From: Parietaria judaica | Taxonomy: Eukaryota > Streptophyta > Magnoliopsida > Rosales > Urticaceae | DNA: 64,000 bases | NCBI GenBank assembly: GCA_954871525.1 | Contig: OX940865.1 | Location: forward strand, 24,474,420-24,538,419 | Direction of reading: 5' to 3' | Shown: in pieces, positions 51,497 to 64,000 of the stretch | Layout: every line of letters begins with the position of its first letter | Position numbering within the stretch: position 1 is the first letter of the stretch | Notes under the pieces: generated by a model | The model's database searches: none | Told to the model about the DNA's origin: nothing | Seen by the model: only the letters and a program-made list of their open reading frames with translations | Program-made: the position numbers and the translations under genes

Positions 51497-54400
51497 TTAA
51501 TAATAGATATGGAAGTTCTCCATTGTAATATTAATAATAGCTATATATCCACATTTTGGCAGTTAATAACAGTAACGATCATCAACTAATTTACTATCGT
51601 TATTAACAGGAAAATATTCTTATTAAAATGTTGTGAGCCAGAATTAAATGATGTAATAAAACAAGACAGGGGTGCCACATATACAAAGTGAATTGAATAA
51701 ACGACACATTTCAAGAAACGACATGGTGTGAAGTCATATTCTAAGTGCGTCGGGTGATTAAAAAAGAAAGGAACATACATTTTAAAATAAATAATCTATT
51801 TTTGGTAGACACTTATAGAGATTAAAAAACTCAGGTTTGTGTGTGTTTTTATTTTTATTTTTAATAATGATGATGAAATGTAGAGTTAAACAATCACTCT
51901 CTAATATTTGGATATTGAACAATGAATTTGTGTTAGGCAAAGATAAACAAATGATAAATTAATAAGATATTTGTGGAGAAAAGCTTCATTGTTTTGATTT
52001 AAAGATTTAACACACAAGTACTTACTAAGATTATAATGTTCATCTTTCCCCCCAATATATTTTTGTTGTGTGTGTTAGAATATACATTTTTTAATATATA
52101 TATTTAATTTTTTTATTTCCCATGTGTGTTCTTTCCTTAAAGTTTCATCAAGTAATGTTGTTATGCTATACCCATTTTTAGAGGTGAGTATTTGGTTGGA
52201 ATATGTCGGCCTAAAGTGTTACAAAAGCTATAAGAAAAGTATATAAAAAGCTAAATTAACGATCCAACTCTTAAAGTAGGCTATTAGATGAACATTTTGA
52301 AGCTTAGAAACAGCGCATTGAGCCACGCATAGTTGATTGGAACTTTATATTTGATGCCGAAAAAAGTAAATCTGTTATTTAGTCGAGTATTCGAGCCATT
52401 GGGCGTTAAAAACGGTTAGACAAAGTTTTTCGGTTCGGGAAAGCACACCGCTTGACAGGATGGCCCCTCTTATTTATAGATAAGGTTTGAAACTTTTAGG
52501 AACTTTGGGATTTTAATTTCATTAAATTCGCGAAGATCGTGTTGAGGGCTCATTTTTTAACCCCACTTGCCCTTTTTTTTAAAAAATTATTTAATAATGA
52601 ATAATAATATTCTATTTCCCGGGCTTGTCGGTTTTGAGAAATAAGCCTCCATAGGGTTTTTTTAGGCAGACCTATAATTAATTAATTAGGAAAAATAAAA
52701 TAACTTTTTCTTTAATTAATTTTTATAAATCTTGAAAAACATGCATAACATTTAAGATTAAATTCTATTTTTCAAATGCAAAATAAATTAAAATAATATA
52801 AAGCTATATGTGATATATATAGAAAGTATAATAGTTCTGTGAGATATATGTTCAATTGCCGCTTTCAAATGTCTTTACCATAATTTATTCGAGTTTCAGT
52901 GTTATATAGAACATTTGTAAGAACGACCGACAATATTGTTCGCAGACACTATCAGCCAATATAACATATACGCAATTTTTAGGCTTAGGAGATTCTTATA
53001 GTAGATTCATCACTAAAAAAACTTAGGTTGCTAATTAATATTTAAGAATTTAAATATGATTATACACACATTACATATATGATATTTTAACTTTGACATT
53101 GATATTTGATCTTGTAAGGGTTTCCTTGCCGTATATTATAGCTTCATGACAATGACAATTAAAGATACCATGATGGACCTGTCTTCTTCTTTTTGTCCCG
53201 ATGCACACAAAACGACAAAGAATCAGCTAGTTAGTTGTATTCAATCTCTCAATCTAACTTAAGCATAATAATCCAAACCTCATTTCTAAATTCTAATTAA
53301 TTAATATTGATAATGAGACTGATATTATTGTATAGAATTCCTTTTCTTACATACATTACTAATAATATCTTTTATGATATGATTGGGTCAGCCACTGAGA
53401 TAACGCAGAATAAAGGAAAGAGTCAAGAATCATATCATTTCTTCTTCTCGAGCCAACTAATTAATCATACAATATTAATTGATATATATATATATTTGTG
53501 TGTTAAAACGTTATTATGTTAATGAGTTATTTAGTTGTTGTTCTATTTTGTTATTTAATTATTTAGAAGTCGAGAAATGTGAAGGAGCGACGCCTCCTCA
53601 GTCGCACGGTCTCGAGCGAAAGGGTTATATCATATGTCACACGGGCACAAATACTGTCTCAAAAGTCATCTATACTTAATTAGTCTGTCTATTTTTTACT
53701 CTAAATGTAAAATCAAAACACTCATCTCTAGTTAAATTTCATTTTTCGTAATGAATGAGTTAGCTATATATATATTTCCAAGTTAAATTTATAATTATCG
53801 GTGCACTTATATATCAAAGTTATTAATTTGTTATCACTTCATACTCTTATATATCGAAGTTATTAATTTGTTATTACCTCATACTCTTAGAGATGAATGT
53901 TGGATTGTACTCGTACATTTATCTTTTTGTTTTTTGTTTTTCTTCATTTTTGATATATCGATGTTTTTTACTCTCAACTATTAAGCAACAAAATAAGATA
54001 CTTATACCGTTAATATCCTCCTAGCTAAATAATATCTTTCAACTACATAAGAAGGGTTAGTACGATTCTATGATTTTTGACGAAAAATCGGCAAACATCT
54101 TGAAAAAAATAAAAATATAGTACTTTTAAAAAAAAATTTGCACTTTTCGATGATTTATTCGAGTATTTACATGTGTGAGAGTGAGACTATATTTTGTTTA
54201 CCTATGTTTGAGTATGAAATGATTTTATTTTTAACATTTTAATGTTTTATCAACATTATAACCTTAGTATATATATTCTTAAAAATATTTTAGTGATTTT
54301 TCATCGATAGTCTCCGATAAGTGTTGGTAACGATAATCTATAGTGTTTATTAGTTTTCCATCGGTTAATCGATAAGCAAACGATATATTATCCGTCGAAA

Positions 54401-54751
54401 ACAACAAGAGATATATCGAAAAATTGATCAAGTTGAATCTTGATTCTAGCATTTTCCTTATTACCGTTACCAACATAATCCCAAAGTCAGCGTAACAGAG
54501 CTTGACCTCTTCTATATAATAAAGTAATAAACATTACACAATATTAATTAATTAACCAAAATAAAATAAACAAAAACTAGTCACATATACCTTTCTTCTT
54601 CCCCAGACAGCCACAGCTCTCTCTCTCTCTCCTCGCACAGTCGCATTCACAAGAAGTAAACCCCAAGAATTCTCTTTCGCTCAAGCTTTTCTCTGCAAAT
54701 TCTCGTTTCGCTTCGAAAGCGAACGACCAATATTCCTTCGCTTTCCCAACC
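51497..54751. other. AT-rich gene-free DNA, then 5' UTR of the DUF641 gene
   Basis: No gene is supported from 51497 to 54550. 54580-54751 is CT-rich (CTCTCTCTCTCTC at 54618-54632) and is the likely 5' UTR and core promoter of the gene at 54752. Confidence 0.5.
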
Positions 54752-56170
54752 ATGCCGGAGATCGATGGTTCCTCCAAGCCCCCGCAAATCTCCGAGATGT
54801 TCCAGAAATTCGCCCTCGCTTTCAAGGCCAAGACCGTCGAGTTCTTCGCCGAGGACGACGCCGACGGCTTCTCCCTCCTCGACTCCGCCGAGGAAGTCAT
54901 CACCGACCAGAAGGTCGTCGTCATCAAGCCCGACAATTTCCTCGAGCCGCCGTTGGAGCCGCCGGCGAAGATCAGACCCCTCGATTTCCGCTTGGCCCGA
55001 ACCCTAGTCTCCTCCATTTTCGCCTCCGTCTCCAAGTTCGAAGCCTCGTACCTTCAGCTGCAGACGGCTCATGTGCCTTTCGCCGGAGAGGCCATCGAAT
55101 CCGCCGATCGAGCTCTGGTCTCTCAGCTCCAGAGGCTCTCCGAGATTAAGAGGGTTTACTCCGAGTTTTGCTGTAGAGATGCGGAATTGAACGATTCGGG
55201 TGTGTCTGTTGGGTCGTGTTTGGAAGCTCAGGTGGAAGAGAACCAGAGCAAGCTCCGGTGCCTCGGCACCGTCGCGGACAAGTTGCAGGAGGAGATGGAT
55301 CGGAAAGACGGCGAGGTTTCAGCGCTGCGTAAGAGGTTGGAGGAAATTCAGAGCTCCAATTCGAAGCTTTCGAAGCGGTTGAACGGTAACCATTCGAGCC
55401 CGTCTCGCGACGTTTCACTTTCGATTAGGGTTTTCGATTCGGTTCTCAACGACGCCTGTAGGTTCACACATAAATTCACTAAGATTTTGATAGAGTTGAT
55501 GAGAGGAGTCGGGTGGGATTTGGATTTGGCTGCGAATTCGGTTCACCCGAACGTCGATTACAGTAAGAAATCGCACAATCGGTATGCGTTCTTATCGTAC
55601 GTTTGCCTCGGAATGTTTAGGAATTTTGATTCGAAAACCTATGGATTGTGTGAAAGTAATGGAGAGTTGTCTAATGGGCACGTCTTGGATTGCGATCGGA
55701 GGAGTTCTTCGTTGAGGCAATTGCTCGAACACGTATCGAGCAACGCAATGGAATTGCTCAGCAGCGACCCAACCTGCGAATTCTCGCGATTTTGCGAAGG
55801 GAAGTACCAGGAGATCATCCACCCGACAATGGAATCTTCGATGTTCAGCAATATGGATCGCAAAGAGGTCGTACTGAGCATGTGGAAGTCGTTGAGTGTG
55901 TTCTACGAGGCTTATGTAAACATGGCGAGCTCGATATGGACGCTCCACAAGCTGGCCTTCTCATTCGACCCTGTAGTTGAGATCTTCCAAGTTGAACGAG
56001 GCGTCGATTTTTCAGCCGTTTTCATGGAGGATGTTACGAGGAGATTCTCGGTGCCTAATAACTCGAGGGCCAAAGTAGGTTTCACGGTTGTTCCGGGCTT
56101 CAAGGTCGGAAGAACGGTTATTCAGTCGCAGGTTTACTTAATGGGATCACAACGCGCTGAACAACCGTAA
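54752..56170 (+). CDS. DUF641/GIL1-like protein (GRAVITROPIC IN THE LIGHT 1 / IRK-interacting family)
   Basis: A single-exon frame of 472 residues; the ATG sits in ACCATGCC. The N-terminal block has ISEMFQKFALAFKAKTVEFF and DGFSLLDSAEEVITDQKVVV, then ASVSKFEASYLQLQTAHVPF and SQLQRLSEIKRVYSEFC. These form the DUF641 region of plant-only GIL1-like proteins. Residues 165-215 form a coiled coil (KLQEEMDRKDGEVSALRKRL). The C-terminal half (SIRVFDSVLNDACRFTHKFT, MASSIWTLHKLAFSFDPVVE, FSVPNNSRAKVGFTVVPGF) is the conserved second domain. GIL1 acts in light control of negative gravitropism; relatives bind receptor kinases. Which function applies here is not shown. It is flanked by no other gene within 2.8 kb. 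Confidence 0.9.
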   Translation: MPEIDGSSKPPQISEMFQKFALAFKAKTVEFFAEDDADGFSLLDSAEEVITDQKVVVIKPDNFLEPPLEPPAKIRPLDFRLARTLVSSIFASVSKFEASYLQLQTAHVPFAGEAIESADRALVSQLQRLSEIKRVYSEFCCRDAELNDSGVSVGSCLEAQVEENQSKLRCLGTVADKLQEEMDRKDGEVSALRKRLEEIQSSNSKLSKRLNGNHSSPSRDVSLSIRVFDSVLNDACRFTHKFTKILIELMRGVGWDLDLAANSVHPNVDYSKKSHNRYAFLSYVCLGMFRNFDSKTYGLCESNGELSNGHVLDCDRRSSSLRQLLEHVSSNAMELLSSDPTCEFSRFCEGKYQEIIHPTMESSMFSNMDRKEVVLSMWKSLSVFYEAYVNMASSIWTLHKLAFSFDPVVEIFQVERGVDFSAVFMEDVTRRFSVPNNSRAKVGFTVVPGFKVGRTVIQSQVYLMGSQRAEQP

Positions 56171-56950
56171 GCTGCAATCTCGATTCTCGTTGACTCGACG
56201 ACATCGGTGAGACTGAATGCAAATATAAAGATCTCCTCGTTCTTGTAATATATATTATATAGACATATAGATCTCTGGTTTGTGAGTTTGGTTTTGTTTG
56301 AGCTGAAACTGTATAGATTTTTTTTGTTCGCTTTCTAACGCAAAATAATCCAAATTGTGCATCTCATATCATTTTTCATTGACCAATTACAATACTGCTT
56401 TGACTTCTGTACAAACATTCTTAGATATAGTTATATTTTACATATGTTGATTTGCTCTAAATTTTGATCATGCCACTTTTTTTTACTGAACTTGCTAATT
56501 TATTATTTGAGATTAATTTTTAATTCCTTATAATATTCTATTATATGTATTGATAATGGACCACTTTACTAATGGTATCATATCATGAACACTCATAAAG
56601 ATAGGTCACTCAACTTATTTGACTCCCCACTAAAATCTGATAGAGCCTCCATGATTGGGCAAAGCCGGCATATCTGGTACGGTTACCGGAACTCGCGGCC
56701 GCGGCAGCCACGAGAGTTCGCGGGCTGCGATATGTTCCTTTAAGTAAAAACCTCGTTAAATCTGTTTGTAAAAGATAAAGAAAACAGAGGGGAATCTGCT
56801 GGCGACGGGCCATGAACTGAATTCCGTGGCCGTGGCTGTTGCGAAGCAGGAGTCACGGCCGTATGTAGGCCTAATACCAGAATATTTAATGCCAACGTGG
56901 CAATGGAAGTTATATGTATCACATATCACTATAATTATCAACATGGCTTC
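56171..56950. other. 3' flank of the DUF641 gene and a small GC-rich island
   Basis: 56640-56870 is GC-rich and contains GCGGCCGC (56696-56703) and partly mirrored words (CACGAGAGTTCGCGGGCTGCG and CCGTGGCCGTGGCTGTTGCG), unlike the AT-rich surroundings. No frame is convincing; it may be part of an unrecognised repeat. Confidence 0.4.
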
Positions 56951-57259
56951 ATTTTAATTAGAGCTGAATTTCACGGCGTCGCGACCCGTCGCGGTGAAAT
57001 CGTCGGAGATCGCCAAAGTGCACGTCGCGATGCGTCGCGATGGTGCACGTCGCGATGCATCGCGATGGAGTTGAGAGAGAGAGAGAGAGAGACTGTGAGA
57101 CGGAGAGAGAGGGAGAGGCATCACGTCGCCACGATGCCCCACATTCGCGATTGATCGCGATTTCATCCTCCGAATCGCGATGCGTCGCGATTCCCCGAAA
57201 ACGTCGCGATGCGTCGCGATTGGCGTTCATCCGTCGTCAACTGCAGCTCTAATTTTAAT
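56951..57259. mobile_element. Small hAT-type MITE (56959-57251) with 8-bp target duplication
   Basis: The ends TAGAGCTG (56959-56966) and CAGCTCTA (57244-57251) are perfect inverted repeats, flanked by ATTTTAAT on both sides (56951-56958 and 57252-57259). The 293-bp body is GC-rich and made of many copies of GTCGCGATGC/GTCGCGATT-like words, with a GA tract at 57066-57084 in the middle. It has no transposase. Confidence 0.9.
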
Positions 57260-58981
57260 CATGATGCATATTTTGGTCAATTATGATATTTAATCATGAA
57301 ATGGCATGATTTATTGGTTTGTCCAATGTGTTATGTTATGATATATAAGTGTTTATTTTCTCCTCTTTTAATTTTATTTTTATGCCCATTTATCTTTTGA
57401 AAAAGTTCCTGGTAAATTTTGGGTAGTTTGCTTGCAAGTCAATATTAATTAAAAGTGACTTTTCATTAGTTGTTGGTTGACTTTCTTGTATATCAAAATT
57501 GATAGGTTTTTATCATGAGTAAATTGTTACAAATTAATTTGTTTAGGGGTGAACAAAAAAATACAGGATAATATGGCTATTTAACTTAGCATACTATAAC
57601 CGATAGATACTTTTTTATTTTATTTTTTATTATCATATTTCAATAAGATCTTTAAATTATATTATCACACAGTTAATGTTGGTGAGAAAAAAACATTTTT
57701 GTATAGGGTAAGAATGGAGTCTACATACGACTTGAATATCTTTATTATTATTTTTGTAAATAATAACGACACAAATAGATAATTCAAAAAAGAAAAAAGA
57801 AAAAAGGCTGGTCGAACTGAAAATAGAGAAAGTGGGGGTTACATTGACAATGACATATAAAGAAGGATTAAAAGTTGAGTCCAATAAAATATTGGGCTCA
57901 AGTGTAATTGGAGTTCAATGAATCAATAGAGCTTAAAGGTAGTTGCAAAGGGGTACCTTAACTTAAACCTTTCTTTTTAATTTTACATAACCAAGTCCGT
58001 AATTTCTCTTTTGACATCCCTCCGACCCTCATCACAAAAGAAGCTTATCTTGTAGCCCATATTTTGGTCATTTATTGGACTGAAAACAGGTGTGGAAGAT
58101 CCCAATACTCACGTTTCGTATGTTATAACTAATTTCAGCTTGGTTTGAGATATAATCCTTGCTGCTAAATAAAAAAAAAGTAAATGTCTTCAATACAAAG
58201 TTTTGAGACTGGTTTTTACGAAGTCTCTGAGACTAATTTTCAATCATAGCAGTGCGTACAAGTTATGAATATGCAGCTTCCCTTCCCGGTTTCTTAGACT
58301 TCCGGTTTCCGGTCTTGTTTCACCCTTTACCTGTGCAATTCATGGATTACACCGGCAAAAGAACAGTTTTTCGCGTAGCCGGCATAGAAATTTTGCTAGA
58401 AAAAGACTACTTCTTTGCTGGCACATTTTAACGGCAGAAGTACCTTATTTAGCCACGCATTTCACCACACGTGGTGATAAAAAGTATGTCGACTAAGCTC
58501 AAAGACTTCTTCCGGAACGGTTTATGAAAAACGCCAAAGAAGGTTATAGATAAAAGAAATTGGGATAAGAATTTTTATGCCATTACAACAATCAAACACG
58601 CGACAACTTTTACCACCATTATTCGTGAAATGTTCCGGTAAAAGTACCATTTTCAATTTCTAAGATGCAAATATCTACTCTAATGGTTAGTTTTTTCTTA
58701 CCAAGAAATCAAGCTCATGCGAATATATAACTTATACTCACTAATTGACATGCTTAATATAGTTTTATATATATATATATATATATATGATGTAGTTTGA
58801 TATGAAAAAGGTCCTTATATATCATAACATAAAAAGAAACATAAACGTACTCAGAGTTGAACCTAGAAGTTCTCTCAGAAGCTAGCAATTGTTGAGGTCC
58901 CTCATCATATTTATATTGCAAGTTAAAAGAAAGCAGTCATTAAACTAAATAAAAAGAGCTTAAATTAACCCTTAAACATGA
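57260..58981. other. AT-rich gene-free DNA and YABBY 3' flank
   Basis: No supported gene. TTTAGGGGTGAACAAAA at 57540 looks like one hAT end without a partner. A TA tract lies at 58767-58789. Confidence 0.45.
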
Positions 58982-61755
58982 TTAGTAGGGAGAGACTCCA
59001 AAGGTTGCGGGAGTGTTGAAGAAGCCATCTTTTGAGAGCATGGTCTCTGTCTCCTGCACAAATCAATTAAGCCAGTGATCACTCTTTTATTTTCCTTGGC
59101 CAAAAGAGAGAAGAACATTTAGACAAAAAATATTATAATTATTTCGTAATTTAATAGAAATTGATCGATCATGCATATATTATTACCCTTATGTATTGGG
59201 ATGAAATTACCGTACATTAGGGGAGACAACTTACGACACTAGACGGACGCAATACAGTTGCACACTTTGAAGTAAACGAGTTAATTTGCGTTGAGTTTAT
59301 CGGATTAATGCTTGATCAACATGGATATGTGCAATATGATTAAACAATTTTGATTCTCATATTCAAACATAATTAATAAATGAAATGATTGTGGATCTAT
59401 ATTTAAGGATTTTGAAACGAGTAAGACACAACAAGATTATATAAAATGGGTTGACACAGAAATCTCTAAAAAAAAAAAAGGTCACATGTGTGATAATAAT
59501 TTGTTAATATATAGTAGTGATAAAAAATACATATGAATCTTAAAATAATTTAGTATATGATTGATAAAGTACCTGGCGTATATTAGCTTTTTTGACGGCA
59601 GGCTGGTCGGGCATTAATCCAAGGTGGATGTGAGGAAAATGTGCCCACTGCAATAAGAGTAAAATAATAGCGTTTAGATTTAGAAATTTGCAAAATTAAC
59701 TCTTAATACAACACAAAATCAAGAATTGATTGTGATTAGAAATTATATCTGAAATCATCTCATGAGCTCAATTGATAATGTGATTACAAGGACAGTCTAG
59801 TATTCGAATTATGAACGCCAAGACTTGATTGTGATTAGAAATTATATCCAAAATCATCTCATAAGATGTGATTACAAGTACAGTCTAGTATTCGAATTAT
59901 GAACGCGTACGTGTTGATAATATCACAAGATATAAATACTCCTTTGATAGCCAATGATTTTAAGACGGATCTCAATGATTCTTAATATAGTATGCTCAAA
60001 TGAACATTAGTGTAAGATGGGTGAGTATTCTAATTAGTGACAAGTATTAGTAAAATCACAGAATGCTAAGCCGATTAGTATATAAGGTGGAACTCCGATA
60101 CTCAATTCATATCAATCCAAGATGAGTGAGCGGAAAGAGAGAAAAAAAAAACACCATTTTGAAGAGGCGTTCACATAAAAAAGATAAAGGATTTAGCTAG
60201 TGTCTCTAATGTCACGAGTTAATTACTCCACTCATAAGGTTTTAAGTGGAATCTCGTGATACTTGAGGGAATGATGGTTTCAGAAGAACAATTGATTTTA
60301 TTATATCTAAGGAAATTATCATATAAATCTACATAGATTATATTTAGATTAAAGGTTTAGATTTCAAGTATTGTATGTTGTAACAAGCTTGCCTTGGGTT
60401 TGAAGTCTGCTATTAGAGATTTTATTTTTCTGGTTATATAAAGGGTTCCGAGATTTCCTTGTAGTCAAATTAGAGAGAGACAAAGAAACAGTACTAGGTG
60501 GCTCTCATGTCTCTATCATCATCTCATTCGACAGTAATCTAGTGATGTTATAGTTGAGAAATAGAGTTACGCGCGCTCAGAGATCTCCAAAAGACTGCAT
60601 AGAAGTATATATACATATATATATATATATATGTAGTGTGTGTATATAATATTGATTTCAATATATTCTTATGTAATGTGTTAGTGTCTATATAATATTG
60701 ATCTCCAAAAGATTGAATATACGTATATACATGTATATATGTAGTGTGTATATGTAATATTGATTTCTATTAGTTACCATATCCTAATGTATTAAATGGT
60801 GATTATGGAACCCTAGGTCAAGAGAGAGAAGGGTCTCACGTTCTTTGCAGCAGCGCTAAAAGCCTCTCTGTGGCTTATGTCAGGATTTCCAGCTTTGATG
60901 CGTTGGATCTCGTCCCTGCACTTCCAATTTTACCTTTGTCAACACGCTCATCTACAGATGTGTATGTGTATGTGTGTATATATATATGTGTGTGCGTGTT
61001 AATGTATGCTCAATGTACCATGTCTCACACTCATATATATATTCACAAGTGATAGAATGGAAGTGACACACATATATATAGATATGTACTTAAGACACAA
61101 CATTTGTATACACGAGGATAAAGCTGTAACTCACACAGTGTTTTAGAATGGAAGCGATTCATATATATTACTCACACATGATATGAGGACTAAATATTTA
61201 CGAAGAATAGGTAGACTTACACACACATATGTATAATTTATAAGCGTTTGTTATTGACTTACGTGACTCATATAGGTATAATATATATATACATATACAT
61301 ATGTATACAAAGTTTATCTTTCACACGTACGCTCATCAACATATGTACATGTACATAAATATATGCTATAATGTGCCATGCATTGTTGTAGAGCATGCTG
61401 TATATGTCTGTGCAAACACACACACACACACACGCATATTTACATACACTGGTGAAACACATACGCATGAAGAAAAACCCCAAATTAGTCGTTCATTACA
61501 TGAGATAAAACTAAAAGTGATTGTATGTTTAACTGCGTATATATGGAAATGTACACACACTTACACTAATACAAACCTAAATATAACACACACGTAATTT
61601 ATATGTATGCGTATAAAGATGTGATTATTAACTTACTTAATGAAGCGGTTGTAAGCAGAAGGCACTCTCTGTCTCTTCTCCGGAGCTGAAGAGAGAAATG
61701 TTTCATGCACAGGAAAAAAAACAATATATACACACATGCATATACTTCATTGACA

Positions 61756-61802
<47 letters not shown>

Positions 61803-63175
61803 GTGATTTTTTCAAATGCATGTTGTACCACAAGTTAAAACGGGCTCAAACTACCTTGTCTGCTCATTAATTTTTGTCGGATGTGTAGTAGTGAAAAGAT
61901 CGATGATAAGTGGGGCTTTCTTTTAATTAATATATACTTAAAAGCCTGAAAAGGTTTCAAGATATTTAATGGAAGTAATGGAAACAAAAAATGAATACAT
62001 TGCGGCTAATTAAGCCTGGGGTTTAATCAATGCAACTAAGTACTAGCAAAGATGAAATATAAAGAATGTAGTAGAAACTAATCAAGATGAGAAATATGGC
62101 ATTTATATAAATCAGCAAGTAAAGGTTAAATATTGAAGATATTGCATATTGGCATGTTTTAAGAAGAATCTTTATACATCAAGTAAATCTAGAAGTCATG
62201 AAAGATCTTGATTTTGACACTGACCATGAAACCTAGGGATCGGTTATTAGAAAGAAGAAAAATGGAATATCAAATTCAAAGGCACGGTTTTCCACCATTT
62301 TCATGCTTTTTCCTTATAGCATGTTGGCTATATATATTTGTGAGCTATATATGAAATAAAAGACTACATCGTCTATATAAATCCCTCTCATCATGGACTT
62401 GGGGGTCAGATTAAAAGTTAAAGATATGTAGTATATAGTATATACACCAAAATATAAAGGGAGAAAAGCAAACCAGAAACCCTAAAATATGGATAATAAT
62501 TAATAAATGATCTCACGTCTATTGACGACATGAGGCTTAGGAATGTCCTCAACCGACGACCTTCCACGGCTTGGCATGATCAAATCATGGCTAGGGTTTG
62601 GCTGACTCATCATCATCATATTCGCTGGGCTAGGGCTTCTCATCATCATATCCTCCTATACGTATACATATATATTGTGCACAGTACGGATCACACAAAC
62701 CTTTGTTAATTTCGTTAGATCTAAAAGGAACACGAACAACTACAAGTACAAGAAACCCTAATATCTCATCCATATGTACCAAAAGAAATTGCTGGGGAGA
62801 AGTGAAGAAAGCATGTCCGAAGTGAAGCTGGTTCGCCGCCGCGGCCCCCGGCAGAAGAGGGCCTCTCATGTTGACGGAGAGGAGATTAGTGCAGTGACCG
62901 CATCGGACCGTTACGGTCTTGAACAAGCTTCCAGAAGGAACACTGACCTGTAAAATAAAAAAAGAATAAAAGTTGAGGATTAATCATCCAAGATATCTAT
63001 ATTGAATAGGTAGATCTGCTGCTCGTGGTTGAGCATTTGAAATAGTATATTGGTAAATAGATAGGCGATGAGAGCGCACCGCGAGGACGGTGTCGCAGAA
63101 GTCGCAGTGGACGTAGCAAAGCTGATCGGAGGGAGAGAGGTGGTCCGGCGAAAAGGCAGCGGAAGAGGCGGACAT
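58982..63175 (-). CDS. YABBY transcription factor, FIL/YAB3-type (7 exons)
   Basis: Exons: 63175-63080, 62947-62780, 62655-62517, 61685-61637, 60915-60840, 59647-59573 and 59053-58982, all with GT-AG borders and matching phases, 224 residues. The N-terminal C2C2 zinc finger is [13 protein letters not shown]...[14 protein letters not shown] (exons 1-2). The C-terminal HMG-like YABBY domain reads [37 protein letters not shown] and [16 protein letters not shown] (exons 3-6). The last exon ends [14 protein letters not shown]; the Gly-Val-Ser/Thr-Pro-Tyr end and the [13 protein letters not shown] start are typical of FIL/YAB3, which set abaxial identity in leaves and flowers. It acts as a nuclear DNA-binding regulator, often with co-repressors. 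Introns are long and hold repeats. Confidence 0.95.
59726..59907. repeat. Tandem duplication in a YABBY intron
   Basis: TTGATTGTGATTAGAAATTA starts both copies (59726 and 59825), and both end CGAATTATGAACGC. Period 99 bp; the second copy lacks an internal stretch of about 15 bp. It lies between exons 5 and 6. Confidence 0.85.
60582..60770. repeat. Imperfect tandem repeat with TA/TG tracts in a YABBY intron
   Basis: GATCTCCAAAAGA(C/T)TG occurs at about 60581 and 60702, each followed by TATATACAT-type tracts, GTAGTGTGT and TAATATTGATTTC. Copy period is about 121 bp. It lies between exons 5 and 6. Similar TA/CA-rich DNA fills 60950-61620, between exons 4 and 5. Confidence 0.7.
61759..61799. repeat. 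TA microsatellite in a YABBY intron
   Basis: An uninterrupted TA tract of about 20 units between exons 3 and 4. Confidence 0.9.
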
Positions 63176-63820
63176 ATTTATATAATATTCTTCTCCTTTC
63201 TGTGTCTGAAATTGACTTTGTGTGTTTCAACTTTCAATCCCTATTTTCTCGCTTGACTGTCTCTAAGTTTGTGGGTGTTTTGTTTGATTTGATTTGACTG
63301 ATGGGATTGACTGATCAGTGGGATTTCGGGGATGGACACATAAAAGAAGGAGAAACTTTATCTTGGATCTGATATATATGATATGATTACACCATGATGA
63401 TATATATGATGAGTTCTCTCTCTCTTCTTGATTGTTGAGCTGATGATCAGGCCAGGTGTGTGGGCAAGGAAGATGGATATGGCTTATAGAGAGAGAGAGA
63501 GAGAAAGAGAGAGGGAGAACATGGGGTGAGAAAATCATAATAATGATGGAATTCAATAAGTGATATATATTAATCATTTATGGAAAGAGAGGAAAAAAAT
63601 AGAAAGATGTGAGATTCTACTATAGGGTTAGTATTGTTATTATTATTTTACATTTATGGCCAACTATACAATATAAAACTATATATTCGTACGAGTTATT
63701 GATGTGTCATGTACCATGAAGAGAAATTAAGACGAGAGATGATGATAATATATGGAAGGGCTATGGATTTTATTGGGAAAAACGTATGGTGTGAGTTCCA
63801 TACCACGGATTCCATTTTTG

Positions 63821-63877
<57 letters not shown>

Positions 63878-64000
63878 TGGGGAAAGGGACGTGTGCATGG
63901 GAGTGATTAGCTTTGGTCATTCACAAGTAGTTGTCACACTTAATTGAGGGCTGTGAAAAGCCATTCCATTTCCTCGGTTCTCTACAATTCCGTTTCCCCT
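63176..64000. promoter_or_regulatory. YABBY upstream region with GA-rich tracts
   Basis: It contains GA/TC tracts at 63487-63515 and 63824-63872 (about 24 GA units). GA-rich DNA close upstream of developmental regulators is a target type for plant GAGA-binding (BPC) proteins; whether it is used here is inference. No other gene starts in this stretch. Confidence 0.5.

Noticed and set aside
52186..52210. TAGAGGTGAGTATTTGG resembling a hAT end
   Set aside because: No inverted partner or duplication in the following kilobases.
57540..57560. TTTAGGGGTGAACAAA resembling a hAT end
   Set aside because: No matching opposite end or 8-bp duplication was found nearby.

Overview
This is a eudicot nuclear-genome window. 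It has AT-rich intergenic DNA, GT-AG introns, plant-only gene families (YABBY, PLATZ, CNL-type NLR, DUF641/GIL1-like, HyPRP/8-cysteine proteins) and many plant transposons. I cannot name the species from sequence alone.

Layout. 1-5.6 kb is a compact genic stretch: the 3' end of one 8-cysteine-motif protein gene (+), a 573-bp hAT MITE, a second 8-cysteine gene (-), a GT64 glycosyltransferase gene (-), a divergent three-exon gene for a DnaJ-type four-CxxC zinc protein (+), and a small one-TM-segment protein gene (+). 6.7-19.5 kb holds a paralogous small membrane-protein gene split in its coding sequence by a complete 12.58-kb Ty3/gypsy element of the Tat type. The element's two 697-bp LTRs differ at one base and are flanked by the 5-bp target duplication CATAC. 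It has an intact gag-protease frame, an intact pol frame (RT, RNase H, a second RNase H, integrase), a 63-bp tandem repeat array and a spliced antisense gene. The single stop between gag-protease and pol lies in a TMV-type readthrough context.

21.6-24.3 kb carries a CNL-type NLR without the front of its coiled-coil domain and without an early ATG. 24.5-32.1 kb holds repeated, decayed copies of that gene's 3' end and downstream DNA, the remains of a tandem cluster. 33.3-33.8 kb repeats the upstream region of the disrupted small gene. 38.9-40.2 kb is a PLATZ zinc-binding transcription factor gene (-), whose 5' coding end looks frameshifted. 43.5-45.1 kb is a 1.55-kb solo LTR with a perfect 5-bp duplication. 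A LINE relic lies at 46.9-47.2 kb and a small duplicated or filler insertion at 47.77-47.87 kb. A 1-kb Mutator-type foldback element with a 9-bp duplication lies at 50.5-51.5 kb. 54.75-56.17 kb is a DUF641/GIL1-like gene (+), and 56.96-57.25 kb a second hAT MITE with an 8-bp duplication. 59.0-63.2 kb is a seven-exon YABBY gene of the FIL/YAB3 type (-).

The host genes are unrelated in function and form no pathway. The strongest story is the young, apparently intact retrotransposon: its insertion truncates a host gene, it probably expresses pol by stop-codon readthrough, and it carries a spliced gene on the opposite strand.
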